64,000 nucleotides of DNA from Azolla caroliniana (taxonomy: Eukaryota; Polypodiophyta), in NCBI GenBank assembly GCA_043228905.1, contig JBHGNT010000022.1, positions 9,176,001-9,240,000 of the forward strand. The letters are read 5' to 3'. A model generated the notes under the pieces. The model searched no databases. It was not told where the DNA came from and saw only the letters and a list, made by a program, of their open reading frames with translations. Numbering within the stretch: the stretch's first letter is position 1; every line of letters begins with the position of its first letter. Position numbers and translations under genes: made by a program. Below are positions 32,000 through 45,983 of the stretch, piece after piece.

Positions 32000-32568
32000 T
32001 ATAATTCTTTAATTGAGTGTTTGCCATGTCGCACATTAGTGACATATTGAGCCATTGTTGAACTTTATTATGTCTACATTAACTTATCAACACATCCAAA
32101 CTTATTTGAATTTCTAATGTTCTCCACTCAGAGACCTATCATGTATTTTTATATTTGCAAATTCTAATCAAGTTTTGGAACATGTGATACTAGTGCATCC
32201 AATTTTTGTAGAGAGGGTATATTTGGATATTTTCAAGAAGATTCTACAAGTGGAATGCGCGATTCTTCCACTTGTGAACGGGAACGCGATAGAACCAGAT
32301 GAGTCAAGGATCGTCGGATTAGAGGGGTCGAGTGCACTTTGAGCACACTATACTGTATGTTTATGTAACTATTGATCTTCTGGATAACGGACCATGTCCT
32401 CCTACCTAACGCTCGGCACATATTCTTTTACAACAACAATATTTTCTTTCGAACAAAAACTGACTTCACAGGTGACAAGTCAGATATTTTGCATCTGGTC
32501 TATGGTTGTGAAGAACTCCTTGAATTTGCTAGAGAACCACATGGAGGTGACATAACTAGTGAAGAGGG
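32000..32568. other. Intergenic between LINE and copia 3
   Basis: No supported gene. The stretch 32455-32568 reads open as DFTGDKSDILHLVYGCEELLEFARE and could be a host exon remnant, but no partner exon was found. Confidence 0.4.
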
Positions 32569-32839
32569 TGTTGGCATAAAAGGCAAAATCCTTCAAAACT
32601 GTATCCTTAAGTGTGAACACGTTCTCAAATTAGGGATTGAGTTTACATAAGCCCAAATATAACATTGTATAGATAGTTTCAGAAGAGAATAACCAGTTTC
32701 CATTAGAGCTTCATCTAAGTTCTCTTGCTTCTTACTTTCCTTCATATTGTGCACATTCTACTTCTTTGTCTTGTACACGTTGTTTGCTTGACATCACTTT
32801 GCAAGTCCTCACATATTCTTCCGTATATCATATTCAACA
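32569..32839 (+). repeat. Copia 3 5' LTR
   Basis: TGTTGGCATAAAAGG...ATATTCAACA, 271 bp. Confidence 0.9.
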
Positions 32840-32952
32840 TTTGGTATCAAAGTGTCCTTGTTGTCCGGTAGCAACGAACAACATAAAGCTGTAAAAAAAG
32901 TAAGAACTAGCCGAAAGAAAAGATCAGGCCAACAAAACCTTACTTCCAGAAG

Positions 32953-34860
32953 ATGGCTTCTACATCTGACACAAGCGTGGAAATCGGGAAATTCGACGGA
33001 AAGAACTTTGCCCTATGGAAGGAGATGATGTAGGATGTTCTCATCATCCGGTGACAAATCGAAGCAATACGGCGTAACTCCAAGCCAACTTCGATGTCAA
33101 CTGAAGAGTGGCGATCTATGGATGAGATAGCAAGGTCGACCATTCGAATGCAATTGGCCGAAAATGTCTATTTTTGCATGGCAAAGGAGACATTGACATT
33201 CTCTTTGTGGGAGAAACTTCAAGCCGTTTATGAGAGGAAGTCCTCCTCGTCGAAGCTCATATTGATCCGACAGTTGTTAAATATGAAGATGAGAGAGACA
33301 GATCCGGCGACCTCCCACATCAACATCTTCAGCCCGGTGTTGTTTGAGCTCTCCTCCCAAGGGATTAACTTCGAAGAAGAAGTTAAATCCCTTGCCCTTC
33401 TTTTGAGCTTGCTGACAAGTTGAGAAGTATTCTGCATGACATTGACCAACAACCGTCCAAAATTGAATCTAGACGAAATGATTGGACAAGTCCTCACTGA
33501 GGACATTCGACGAAAATCGATGGGTCTCACCATCAACGATTCAGCAAAAGCTCATCACTCGACTGAGTCAACCGAGAGAGCCGACTGAAGTCCTAATTGG
33601 CTGAGAAGGAGGGATATTCAACAATGGTCGAAGTCGAGGAATAATTGATCAAGTGTTTTCTGCACCCATTGCAGAAAAATTGGTCACAATGTTTCCAACA
33701 ACTGGTCAATAAAAAAAAGTAGAATGGTCGGTGATTAAATCAAACACAAGGACACTCTACTTCGAACCGTTCTACTACCGACAACCAAGTAAATGTTGTC
33801 GTCTGCCGATTGAGAGAAATCCTTTCTTTGGAGGACTCTACAATTGGAGAAGTTCTATATAGTGCGCATCATGCACGAACGTGGTTGCTGGACTCTGGCA
33901 CCATCTTTCAAATGGCCCCTGATATGAAATGGTTTTTGAACTATTTGGCCGGAGCTAGCAGCACAGTCCGACACGGCAATGGGCAGGAATGCGTAATAGC
34001 AGGGATCAGCGAGATCCCCATTCAATTGCCAAATGACAATTCAATCATCATGCACCAAGTCTAGCACGTACCTGAGGTAAAAAGGAGTCTAGTCTCCATC
34101 GGCATGCTAGCTGAAGCCGGGTATTGGACGACTCTAAGTGAGTCTTCATGGACGATTAGTCGAGGAAATATGAAAATCAACTGCGGATACAAGTACAACA
34201 ACTTGTACTCGTTGATGATGATCAGTCCAGAAAGGGTCATGAATGTGGCCGATTCGTCTGAATTGAACTTATGGCATGGCCGACTCGACCATATGTCCCA
34301 AGCCGGACTCGACCGACTAATGATGATCGGTTACATCCCGAAGCTCCAAACAAAGGCAGACTTTTGCAAGCATTGTTGTAACGAGAAACAGACCTAAAGT
34401 CCGCACTCTCTTCATTATGAGACGATACAACAACCCCTAGAATTAGTCCACACCGACATATGTGGGCCGATGCCCGAGACATCTCTAGGTGGCTCTACTC
34501 TCGGTACTTCATCACGTTCATAGATAACTATAACGAAAAGTGTTTGGATACTCAATTAAGTCCAAGGATGAAGCGTTTCAAGTCTTCTCTCGGTGGCTAA
34601 CCAACGTGGAGAACCAATCAAGACACTGAGTGAAGACGCTCAGGTCTGACAACTAAGGTGAATACACCTCCCTAGCCTTCAAACAATACCTATCCCCCAA
34701 AAAAATCCGGCATCAAAGAACCATTCCATACTCTCCCATGGGATAAAAGGACCAAGATGGCACCCCATGCACTTAATTGTATATTTCTCGACTACGACAT
34801 AGATGGGGACTTTGGCTGTCGGCAATGGGATCCGAAGAACCGGAAATTGATCTAGACTAG
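32953..34860 (+). pseudogene. Copia 3 gag, protease and integrase remnants
   Basis: Gag starts MASTSDTSVEIGKFDGKNFALWKEMM, then TAG (former CAG). It includes MAKETLTFSLWEKLQAVYERKSSSSKL, a typical UBN2-type copia Gag. A zinc-knuckle remnant (CTHCRKIGH) lacks its last Cys. The protease motif is WLLDSGTIFQMAP near 33880-33920. The GAG-pre-integrase motif is LNLWHGRLDHMSQAGLDRL near 34262-34320. The integrase core between 34440 and 34860 is full of stops and lacks a recognisable DDE core. Confidence 0.75.
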
Positions 34861-35207
34861 CGACATAGTTTTTAATGAAGACTCAATACTCTCCGATCAG
34901 ACCCAACCAACGAAATTTTGTAAAAAGGTCTCATTTGACCTTGATAGATTGGTCATAGAAGGGTCGAACGACCAGGCCGAATCGGCAATTCGACAAATAG
35001 TTGAAATCGACCGAGCTTGCAAATTCCCTACTGAATCCGAATCGGCAAGAGGTCCACTAGTTGAATTTGATTCGACTAAAGGATTGATAAAAGCCGAATT
35101 GATTAGAGTCAAAAAAGGCAAAACCAAGAAAGTGTCGAGTTGAAAACGATAGAGTCGATTCAACCGACACACCCAATAAGGCTAAAGGGACGAAAAGCCG
35201 AATTAGT

Positions 35208-36620
35208 TTGGCCAAGTACTCTACCCCTCTGTCAATCGATCCCGAAGAAGGGGAGGATGATTCGACGTCACCAAAATCCTATTGTAGGGGCGAGTCATTC
35301 CAAAGAATTCCTGAAGATGGTTCAAGTAATATCAGCCAACTGATAGTGCAGATCGAAGGATCCGAACCGACAACTTTGGCACCCAGGAAATCTGGACGAG
35401 TCAGAAGGCCCACAGAGTTCTATCAACTGGGCCTTGACTACGTCAACTGCACGGATGTAGGTGAACCAAGCTCCTATGAGGAAGCAATCGTCGCACTAGA
35501 CATTGACACATGGCTACAAGCCATGAGATCCAAGATGGACTCGATCAAGGAAAATAAGACATGGGAGTTGGTCGAATTACCAGCTGGAAGAAAGCCATTA
35601 CCCTGCAAAGGTCAAGATTCAATACAAATATGTATCCGATTCGGAGAAACCCAAATTTAAAGCTCGACTCATCGCCAAAGTTTTAAATAGGAACGTGGGG
35701 TCGTCTGTGATGAGATCTTCTCGCCGGTAGTCAAGATGACCACCCTTTGGCTCCTACTCGGGGTCGTGGTGATCGAAGACCTAGAGCTTAAACAACTTGA
35801 TTTCAAGACGACCTTCCTACACAGAGAGCGAGATGAAGACATTTACATGTCTCAACCGGCAAGCTTCACGACGACAGGGGAGCAAAGTCACTTTGTTTGC
35901 AAGCTGAAGAAGAGCCTATATGGCCTCAAGCAAGCACCGAGAATGTGGTATCAGAAGTTTGATACTATATTTGGCTGCTCGACTACGACCGGTCGGACTT
36001 CGACCCATGCATGTACATTCAGCAATGGGCCGACGTGTTCCGGATCTACCTGATCCTATAGTCGACGATATGCTGATTGCAGGGAGCAATCAAGTAAAAA
36101 TCAGAAGATTAAAGTGGATCCTTCATAATAAATTTTCAATGAAGGAACTCAAACAAGCCTAACATATCTTGGGCATGAGGATCAAGCTAAATCGGATGAC
36201 AAAGACTCTCTGGGTCTCCCAGTCCGATTATATACGAACGGTGCTTAGAAGGTGTAACATGGAGAATGCTAAGCCGACACCAACTCCCCTCCCGACATCG
36301 ACATGGCTAACAGACAAGGACTCTCCTTTGACTAACGAGGAGAGAAAGCTCAATGGAAAGATACCCTACACATCCACCATAGGAAGTATCATGTATGCAA
36401 TGGTGGCAACCCGACCTGACCTTGCATATGTCGTAGGGGTTGTCAGCTAGTACATGTCGAACCTAGGATGGAAGCATTGGGAGGCTATCAAGCACATCAT
36501 CAGGTATTTGCGAGGAACCGAAGGTGTACAACTAACTTTCAGATCGGCCAATCCGCCTGAAGTCGAGGCTATACAGACTCTGACTATGCCGACAATCCAG
36601 ACAATCAGAAGTTGACATCA
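35208..36620 (+). pseudogene. Copia 3 reverse transcriptase and RNase H
   Basis: RT start is RRPTEFYQLGLDYVNC and EAIVALDIDTWLQAMRSKMDSI. It continues with LKQLDFKTTFLH, KKSLYGLKQAPRMWYQKFD and VDDMLIAGSN, then the HILGMRI segment. RNase H includes ATRPDLAYVVGVVS, a TAG before YMSN (former CAG, 36448), and HIIRYLRGTEG. Several frameshifts separate these blocks, so no product can be made. Confidence 0.8.
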
Positions 36621-37252
36621 TGCTATATACTCACCTATGGTTGCGACACCAAACCATGGAGGTCGAAATTGCAAGAGTGCACAACCTTGTCAACCATAGA
36701 GGTTGAGTACATTGCCATATCGAAAGCAACAAAGGAAGTAATATGGCTACACTGACTCTCGGCTGACATGTCGTCAAAGAGCAAAAACGATCATCCAGTG
36801 CTGACCATCTATTGCGATTCACAGAGGAGAATGACTACAAGGAGAATGACTAGAGAGAAGAAGATCGAGGGGCAAGCGGAGCCGAGGACTGATTGAGGAT
36901 CCAATGGGGAGCACAAGAGCAAGTCCTAGCAAGAAGCATACGATCGACCAGAGGCTGAGAGTCGAAATTGGACACATGCTTATCTGAACAAATTAGCCAA
37001 TTCGGACACAAGTTTATCTGAACCAATCGACCTGGCTGACTCAAACAAGCCGACCCCCGAACGACATACAATCCTGATGACTAATTGAGTCAGGCTTTAT
37101 TCCAACTTTACCGCCATAGATTCCGTCGAATGTCGACTACCTTGTATGTATACAACTATAACTATAGATTAAAACTGTAATCTAGGTTCATGGGGGAGAT
37201 AACCCCAACTATCTATATACATAGGAAGAGTAGCCCTTTTATGGGGGAGTTT

Positions 37253-37524
37253 GTTGACATAAAAGGCCAACTCCTTCCAAATTGTATCTGTAAGTGTGAA
37301 CACGTTCTCAAGTTAGGGCTTGCGTATATATAAGCCCAAATATAACATTGTATAGATATTTATAGAAGAGAATAACAAGTTTCCATTAGAGCTTCATCTA
37401 AGTTCTCTTGCTTCTTACTTTCCTTCATATTGTGCACATTCTACTTCTCTGTCTTGTACACACGTTGTTTGCTTGACATCACTTTGTAGGTCCTCACATA
37501 TTCTTCCGCATATCATATTCAATA
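37253..37524 (+). repeat. Copia 3 3' LTR
   Basis: TGTTGACATAAAAGG...ATATTCAATA, 272 bp. The terminal CA is changed to TA, again a C-to-T change. Confidence 0.9.
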
Positions 37525-39106
37525 GAGGGAAGGTGGTGATCCACTAAAATTAACATAGGCGGATGTGCACTAGATGTCGATCATAGTTTCAAAATCTCGT
37601 TCCATTTGTAGGCTGAAGGGAGGATGCCATGTTGGTCCTTTATTTAAGTCGAATGCTAACCCCCATGATGGACGATTATGTTGGCAAAACTCATGTGCAT
37701 CGAACGAGGGTGATGGGGGTATAAACAGACAGAGGTGACTATGGAGGTGGGGAGGGCACGAAGTGAAGCGAATGTGAATGAAGGTGGGGATGGTGTGGCC
37801 TTGGGTTGGTTGTGGTGATTTGGTGGGTGTGTGCTCTGTGCGTTTTGTTCTTTTTTCTTTGTTGTGCATTTTTCTATTGTAGGTGGAAAAATAGTTGACT
37901 GATCGTGTGTGCAAGCAAGCCTATTTTTCCTTTGTCCACTTGTGCAAGCAAGCAAAAATCAAGGGGGTGGGTTCCAAAAAGGCAATGAATTAGCCATATG
38001 CCCACAAACTAGGTAGTTCAACATGATTTTCCAGTGGATATATATTGGATAAGTATAGCTATCCTCCCTTTGATGTGGCAAACCATACTAAACAGTCCCT
38101 GTGGGTAAGCAACAAGTTGCAATGCACCATTTGTAATGTAATACTTCCTTTTCCACCATATTAAGTTAAGCCGATAAGGAAAAAAAACTACAAGACAATC
38201 AATCGCATTTTCCATTAGGCTTTCATCAAACCCATGCTTATTTTCCTGAACTTTCGACAAAACAAATTAGCAAGACTACCTCAAGCTTTGCCTATTTATT
38301 CCAGCATGCAAGTAAGAAAAACCCAAGAAGAGTAAGAAAACCCTAGAATGCCACCCTCCGGTAGTGCTAATGTCACAAATAAGATACCTACAATATGCAA
38401 TATTAGCCAAGAACCCACAAGCAGCGAAAAATCATATGTTTAGATAACAATTGTCCTTAGATTTTGTGTTAAACTATAGCCACTCATCCAGAGTAAGAAT
38501 CTACTTGCTCAGTAGTTGGTCTTAAAATGGGACAAATAGAGACCTTTTTAAAGCTGTGGCTCAAAGAAGTTTCAGGTTGCACATGATTTAGTTTTATAAC
38601 TTGAAACCTCACTGTTAAGCAGTGTGTGAATCACAAACAGAGGGGGATCTTAGATCTTATCTGACCAATTAAACTACCTAAACCACTAGAGGTGCTAGTA
38701 GCAATTGTTAACAAACGTATCATTGCCCTCTTTGATCATTTTTTTTTTTGTAGTATCATGTGGAAATACAATCACCTGTGATCATCTTACTGTGGCATTC
38801 ATTGAAGAACAGCTTAAACTTCAACATGTGAAGTACTTCCATAATGAAGTGAGCACCATAAGTATTCTGAAGTTTTAAACAACAAATGAAATCAGTTCTT
38901 AAAATTTTGAAACAATGGGAAAAACCAACTCCCGAAATATCTAAGATTACAAGCCAAAACTGGCCTTATAAAAAAAGCATATCATAATTTGCAGTTTAGC
39001 AAACCATCAATTAATGGAACTAATGATAAGTCAAATATAACTAATGATAAGTCAAAGATCCTATCTACACATCATCCTATAAAGCCATTCACCACCAGAT
39101 TCACCA
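37525..39106. other. Intergenic, downstream of serine decarboxylase
   Basis: No coding sequence recognised; short ORFs are G/T- or A-rich. The last few hundred bases are probably the 3' UTR of the minus-strand gene at 39107. Confidence 0.5.
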
Positions 39107-42100
39107 TCAAACTGTTGATTGCTTGCGCTGAATACAACAAGCACAATTCTCCTCCCCTATCTCATTAGCAATACAAGGAGCAATGATTTTGCCATCAGGG
39201 AAACAGCTTAATCTGCTTCGAATTAAATCTTCAACAAAGGCATCAAGCTTATCAACCGTAACACTAGGCATTACAACAGCATGTGCGATATTGCCTTGGC
39301 AAGCAAGTTGCCATTTGTGAACGAAAGACTCGTCTTGAGGTCTTTCAAAGACTACAGTACTACTAAGCTCATTCAGCATGGCGCCAAATCCTGCCTCTCG
39401 CAACCGATCTTTAAGATAGTGAGCATTGCGAAGGCAACGTTGAACCTCTTTCTGAAATCCTCTATAACCTTTCCTATTCAGTGTATACCACAGGAATATG
39501 GGTGCATGACCATTCCTACTACCCATTATAGTTGCATCTCTCGATGCAAGATACTCCACGTTCCTTGATAACACATTTATGTGTTCCATTCTTGTGATTT
39601 GAACACCACATGGCATAGGGCACCCCACAAATTTATGTCCAGAGACACTCACACTGCTGATCGGCTTCTTGAAGGTCACCTTTGGAGCCTGACATAAGAA
39701 ACAAAACAATCTCAGAGAGTCCGAATTTGACAATTAACAGCAACTACAAGTGATCCGTCTACAACCCCTCATCCTCTATGTATAGAGAGTGGCATAGTTA
39801 ACAACCAAAAACAAAAAAATCAAATTAATAATTATTTACCTTTTTGACAAAAGGCATCATAAGACCAAATAAGGCTCCATCACAATGAATATAAAAACGA
39901 TCCTCGGTGAAACCAGTCTCCAATAATGTTGTAATCACTAGATCTAAATCATCCACTGCTCCTTTAACAGTTGTACCTGAATATAAATTGAATGTCTCCT
40001 TCAAAACCACAATCATTGATTTGCATAGCCATATAAAATATAATATGACAGAACAAAGACCAAGGAAACGAAATCAATTACCAATGTTGACGTTGAGTAT
40101 TGCTGGTTTGTCTTTTCTCTCCTCGAGTTTAGACCTCAAATCTTTACAATCAATTTCACCTGATATGAGAGTCTCCACCTTCACAACCTCCATTCTATAC
40201 ATTCGTGCTGCCTTGAAAATGGAATAATGAGATTCTTTGGAAGCATAAAGAATGCCATCTGGATATACCTCCCTCCTATAGAACCATCGGAACAAACCAC
40301 CATGTAAGCACAATTCAACAAGCATAATTCAATGCTGGTTATAAGAACCAATGTGGAGAAATTCACGAGCATATACCCGACAAGTATGCCATGGAGGTTT
40401 CCTTCTGTACCACAGTTTGTAATATATCCCCAGTAATCTTCCTTTTCGATTTCCCAGAGTTGAGCAAACCAGTCCAATACTCCAACCTCAAATTTCCTCG
40501 AGTGAACACCATAGTTGCTTTCGATAAATGGATCACCCAAATTGTTGATAGAGAAGTGCTGCAGCTGTGACAATGCTCCATAATCGAAGTCCAAGGGATA
40601 ACCTGAAATAAGATTAGTTAGCGACCAAAAAGCTGTAACAACTTTCTTAAATTGTACATCAAATGCCAAACACAAAGCAATAAGACAATATTAAACATCA
40701 CTCTCAAATCATCATATCAAATCAACCTTGTTAGCTTGTTATTGGTAAGTTCACATTCAAAATACTGCACCAATCTTCTGATGTCATCAATGACAAATGC
40801 AACAATTACAGAAGGGAAATATAAGACGAAAAACAAATTCCTTCCACAATAGTCATTGACATCATCAGATTAACACAAGGAATTGACCGAAAAAAAGTTC
40901 AAAGACTCATGAAAAGTATAAGCAGCCTAAATCTGAGTTTTATTTTTGTTCTTATGACTTTCATCAATCTTCTCTGGTCTATTTTCAAAATAGTCACAAT
41001 GCTGTTAGAATAAAGTGGAGGAAAGCATAAATTTGGATGTTGAGAAATCACATGCTGGACATATTATGTCGTGCAAAGATCAAGTACACAAAAGGTTACT
41101 AAATTATGAAGAGAATTGTGGACGTAGGTATAGATCGACATAGTAAAATGCGGTCACAAGAGAAAAAACCAGAACTGTGTAAATAAACACATCTGTTTGT
41201 GTATGTATGCCTGGAAAATTATGGAATAAAGAGGAAGAAATCATCTTGGAACTCATAAGAGATACCCGAAAGGTTCTGGTTCAAACATGAAACAACAAAT
41301 AGTGTGAGAATACAGTGCAACAATGAATTACTTGAAGATTTCAAAGATAAATGTGTTAGAATATGCTAGGCTTCCTCAGATATAAAATTTAGAACGATTC
41401 TAATTTATGAAGAAGAGACTGTGTATCGAGGTGTAATTCGAAAGGGAAGTTGCCAGAAACGGTTGTTAGAAGTGGAATTTTGTGAAGAAAACATATTTAT
41501 GTGCATGAATGCCTGGATGAAAATGGTGGAGGAAATAACCATCTTGGACCTGAAATATAAGCTGTGTAATATGCTACGCTTGCATGTGAATCTACCAATC
41601 CTGATGCAAGATTACAGTGTAGGCGATGATAAGTGTATGGAGGCGTCGTGTATAGACCAAGAAAAGAAAGAAAGATAAAAGATAGTACAGATGAGAGAAT
41701 ATAACGGTGTAGAGAGATGTGTGCAAGGTAGACTTTTGCGTATATTTATGTAGATCAAGAATAATTGTAGAACAGGCATGGAAGTTTCAGATCTGCTGCG
41801 GAAGAAGGAAAAGAGAAAAGGAATGGAAGGTCGAGAATATTACCGAGATGATATTTAGTGCGTTCCACAAGCGTTTTGCGGTATCTAGCAAGAACACCAG
41901 CCATGAAAGCTTCTTTATCTCCAGTGAGTTCATCATCGACGCCAGGTTCCGTGATCGGGTGGCAATCGTAGTGCATATCTCGTCCCAGCGAAAATGTAGG
42001 AGAAGAAGAACCAGACGAGGATTTCTCCCCTTCTTCTTGATCAAATTCTTCGTTTTGTTCGCCTGCTTCCTCTGATTCAGAGTCGACAGAGACGAGGCTG

Positions 42101-42276
42101 ATCAGGCGGTCGAAATGATCTACAATGTGATGAGGATCGCCGAAGCCATGGGTCTGAGCAGGAGCGGAAGGGCTCTTCGTGGGATGGGAGAGAAGGTGGT
42201 GAGGGAGAGCAGGAGAAGAAGGCAGAAGAGGGGAGGCCAAGAAGCGCTTCTCGGGGACTGTAGGAGGAGCTTCCAT
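39107..42276 (-). CDS. SDC1: Serine decarboxylase (plant SDC, group II PLP decarboxylase)
   Basis: Five exons on the minus strand: 42276-41844, 40602-40377, 40275-40082, 39976-39840 and 39688-39107. All junctions are GT-AG and phases agree, giving 523 codons plus stop. Plant SDC converts L-serine to ethanolamine for choline and phospholipid synthesis. Residues match the family closely: [80 protein letters not shown]. The PLP lysine lies in [17 protein letters not shown] at residue 349 in exon 5. The first ~100 residues are Pro/Ser-rich then acidic and variable, longer than the ~480-residue Arabidopsis protein. No frameshift or premature stop is seen. Intron 1 is 1,241 bp, the others 101-151 bp. 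It is the only intact host enzyme gene here. Confidence 0.92.
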
Positions 42277-42412
42277 GGCTGGCTATGGCGATCTGAAGCA
42301 AAAAACACAGAGAAACACAGAGAGAGAGAAGAGAGAGAGAAACGATGGAAGAAGAAGAAGAAGAAGAAGAAGAAGATACACAGAGAGAGAATCGGACGGA
42401 AGATAGGAAATG

Positions 42413-42430
42413 CCATTATATTTATATACA
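42413..42430 (-). promoter_or_regulatory. TATA-like box of serine decarboxylase
   Basis: On the minus strand TGTATATAAATATAATGG lies about 140 nt upstream of the ATG at 42276. A (GAA)n tract at about 42344-42376 falls in the presumed 5' UTR. Confidence 0.5.
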
Positions 42431-43313
42431 ATTTTCCAGAAATAATAATTAATAATAATAATAATAATAATAAGAGAAATGAAAATGAAAATAAAGAAAT
42501 AAAGAAATAAAAGAGAAAAGAGCAAACAAAATTAAATAAAAGAAAATAGATGAGGTCTAAAATAAAATCAGATGGAAAAGTAGGAAAATGCACAATAATA
42601 AAATTTAAAAAATTTAAAAAGTGAGCAATATGAAACCGAAAATAAATAGATAAATAAAAGAGAAAAAGCAAAAAATAAATAAATTAAAGTAGAAGAGGGC
42701 TAAAAATTAAAATTAAAATTAAAATCATATTATTTATATATAATTTCCAGAATTTTAAAAAAGAAAGCAAATGAAAACAATAATAAATAAATAAATAAAT
42801 AACAGCAAATAAGTAAAGAAAGAAAGAAATAAGTAGAAGAGGGGGCTAAATAAATCGTTTGTATCTCAATTATTATTTATCATCATTTTCGTTTTCCTTC
42901 TTTATTTGTCGTTATGTGTTTTCTTCTTCTTATTCTTCTTCTTCTTCTTTTCTCCACAAAAAGCAGAACCAAAAGAGAGAGACAGAGAGAGATTCTAAAG
43001 ATACTCTGTGTCGCACGCTTTTTAGAAATTTGCATGTTCTTACCCCTCCCGGGTCCCCTCACACACACACACGAGAATCTTAATTTCTGGATATTTCCAG
43101 ATTCTACCCCTCCCCATGGACCACATGGTCATCTTTTTTTGTTAATATAAAGCACACGCGTGTGGAGGACCGACACTAAGCCAAGCCACATGGACGGACG
43201 ATGGAGCAGCCAAAATTCGCCGCCACTACATCTTGCCTCATGAAATCCTTATAGATGTCGTGACATGATCTCAAGGATCGGGATCCAGAGTCTCTCTCTC
43301 TCTTTTATCGTAA

Positions 43314-43505
43314 TTAGCTTACCCTAGTGGTAAGTCGATAACACTACAAGCACTGTGTCTTGGGTTCAAAACCCAATTTCCTCACCTCTTTATTATATAC
43401 TTCATGTATATCTCTATTTCACTAGATGCCACTGTGGAATGTAGGGGTTGAACCCATGACCACCTGGTCTCCATTGGGCAACCTTACCAACTGAGCTACA
43501 TCCAT
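43314..43505. repeat. tRNA-like/SINE-like composite unit 1
   Basis: Plus strand: TTAGCTTACCCTAGTGGTAAGTC (A-box-like) and GGGTTCAAAACCC (B-box-like) at 43314-43372. Minus strand at 43433-43505: GGATGTAGCTCAGTTGGTAAGG, then GGGTTCAACCCC, with near-complementary ends (GGATGTA/TACATTCC). It looks like a tRNA-derived SINE or tRNA pseudogene. Confidence 0.5.
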
Positions 43506-43517
43506 CTGGGGTCGGGG

Positions 43518-43689
<172 letters not shown>

Positions 43690-43901
43690 AACACACAATC
43701 ATATTAATAAATGTACGTGAAAAACATCACTTATAATGGGTGTCAGAATAGAATATGGTCACCCACTATCTACACTACATGGGTACTTTGAATTGCTAGT
43801 GGGCAAGGCAAGACGATCGATAGATCTCTCTCTATCTTAATTAGTGGAACATGTTGAATTGCCAGCAGGCAAGACGAATCGATATATCTCTCTTTATCTT
43901 A

Positions 43902-44055
43902 GCTTACCCTAGTGGTAAGTCATTTACACTAGGGGCACTACATCAGGGTCAAACCCATGACCACCTCGTCTCCATTGGGCAACCTTACTAACTAAGCTAC
44001 ATCCATTTGTTTTTCTCTCTCTTTCTGTTACCTGTTGAGCTACATCCATTTGGGG
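43902..44055. repeat. tRNA-like/SINE-like composite unit 2
   Basis: Shares AGCTTACCCTAGTGGTAAGTC, the block AACCCATGACCACCT.GTCTCCATTGGGCAACCTTA and CTACATCCATTTG with unit 1, but with a shorter middle. A third fragment, GAGCTACATCCATTTGGGGC, follows at 44037-44056. Confidence 0.5.
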
Positions 44056-45637
44056 CTCTTATGGGCCCTCTTGTGCCATGGGCCAACCTGCCCTTGAATT
44101 CAAGCACCTTTGGCTCATTGAGAAAGTGAAGAGCCGCTTCACTTATTAAGATAGCAATGATATATTTTTTTCCAATTCACGTGTTAAAAAAGAGAAGGAA
44201 ACATGGGGGGAACCTTCAATTTTAAGTCTCTTTCCTGCTCGATTGTTGGTTGGGGAGCGCCATTTACCAAGACACATCATTTTGATTCGCGACCCATGGT
44301 TCAATTTCAAAAAGATGCAAAATATAGAGCAAACAAATTGGGAGTGTGCCCCATGAGAAGCACAACGACGTCATATGGTAATGCACACCTGTATAAAGTA
44401 GGCTAAGGTACGACACTTTGATATTATTTATTGCTTTTAATGCCTAAAAGGTAAATAAATCTTGCCATTGCCACATCACATGTGATAAACTATCTGATAA
44501 CAACTAGACACTATTGTGTATCAATAAAACTCTCGTTGTGTGAACAAATGAGATGACTTTGTGATGATGCCTTGGTACTTCATTTTAAAGTATGGTCTAT
44601 GTTTTGACGTGTTAAATTTGTTCCCTATATCTCATTCAATGTGAAAAATCAATTTGCTGCGCAAAAAGTTGTTGCTTTGACCTACATGTTAAACCATTTG
44701 GGCATTTGATTCTTTCGATGTAGATCATAAACATTCAAGCCTAAATCTCATAATTAGCCTTTGAGCGAGGCAAACACTGCTAAGTTAATAAGTATGTATA
44801 CCTTATCAACAAAATTTAGAATTCTTGGTGGCCAACACTATTGTGCGCTAGATAATTAAAGTAACATGTAGGTGGCATGTTCAGCCAACCTTGACTCCTT
44901 TACATTGATCCCCATAGCTTGAACTCCCAATTTGGTTTTTAATCATAAAAAATTAGATTTAAGATGCATTGGAGAAGGGAGCCAACAGGACAAGTAGAGG
45001 TTTTTTTGTTGACTTGCGAAAACAACAAAGAGAGCATAAGGTCACATTAGAACACACAATTAATCAATGAAGATGCATATATTTATGTATATTAAGCATA
45101 GCACCAACATGTGACAACATTTGTAGGGTCGATATAATGAGATTATAGCCCACACGCTTCTAAGTGAATATATATAATAGATAGGATTCTAGAATTTTAA
45201 GTTTCCCTTCAACCACCAATCCATCAACAATATCTAATGCACTCCTTGTCACGCACTTTACCCACATAAACCATACCATCTATTTCGATTCAAAATCTAT
45301 TTTATCTTTCTCCTACATCATTTGAACTTCATTATTATTTACTTTCCATTTCTCACCACATTTGATGTTGACGTGGACATGCACATACATGTGTTAGTAC
45401 ATGGGCCCTAACCTAGGAGAGCCATTTGGTGTTCAGTAGTTCATCTCTGTTGCTAGGTCACTTGATTCCAGGAGCTCATTTCACTCCTAGTTCTCTTCAC
45501 CAATTGACTCTCATTTGAGTCTTAACTCTCTTCATTGGTAGACTCTAGTCAAAATACAATTTTAGTAATTCAGTGTGTTCAAAATTTAAAATATTTTACT
45601 TTTGCAATACAGATTCTAAGGACTTATAAAAAGTTGA

Positions 45638-45949
45638 TGTTGAGAATCAAGCTCAACTTGGTCTAGTGTGTGAACTCACCTTGAGAGTGAATAGACACTC
45701 AAACGGTCAAGAGTCACCATTATGTCACCTCTTTGTATTCTAACATTTAGTATGAGTCATAGAATCATATTGTATGACACATAACTTATGAGCTTTCACA
45801 TTCCCCATGCTCCATGAGTCATGTAGTTAATGAAGAGAGAGGGTGACTATATAAAGCACCCTCCTCCCTCCTTGTATAATGTTGTGTCTTTCTCCTTTGT
45901 TAATATACTTAACCTTGCGTATACTCTATGTCTCTCTCTCTCTCTATCT

Positions 45950-45983
<34 letters not shown>

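Larger units (their letters stand above)
32569..37524 (+). mobile_element. Ty1/copia element 3, heavily decayed
   Basis: LTRs 32569-32839 and 37253-37524 enclose gag-pol remnants. The perfect 5-bp duplication GAGGG flanks it (32564-32568 and 37525-37529). The PBS TTTGGTATCAAAGTG follows the 5' LTR and the PPT TTTATGGGGGAG precedes the 3' LTR. The order protease, integrase, RT, RNase H is copia-type. Integrase is largely lost. Confidence 0.9.

Noticed and set aside
41421-41678. ORF within intron 1/upstream of serine decarboxylase
   Set aside because: It lies on the opposite strand within intron 1 and has no family resemblance.
43433-43505. Functional tRNA gene
   Set aside because: A and B boxes are present, but the acceptor stem is imperfect, no clear anticodon arm forms, and the sequence is repeated in fragments nearby.
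44203-44406. Small gene
   Set aside because: A 67-codon frame with no recognisable domain, no splice partner and no promoter signal.
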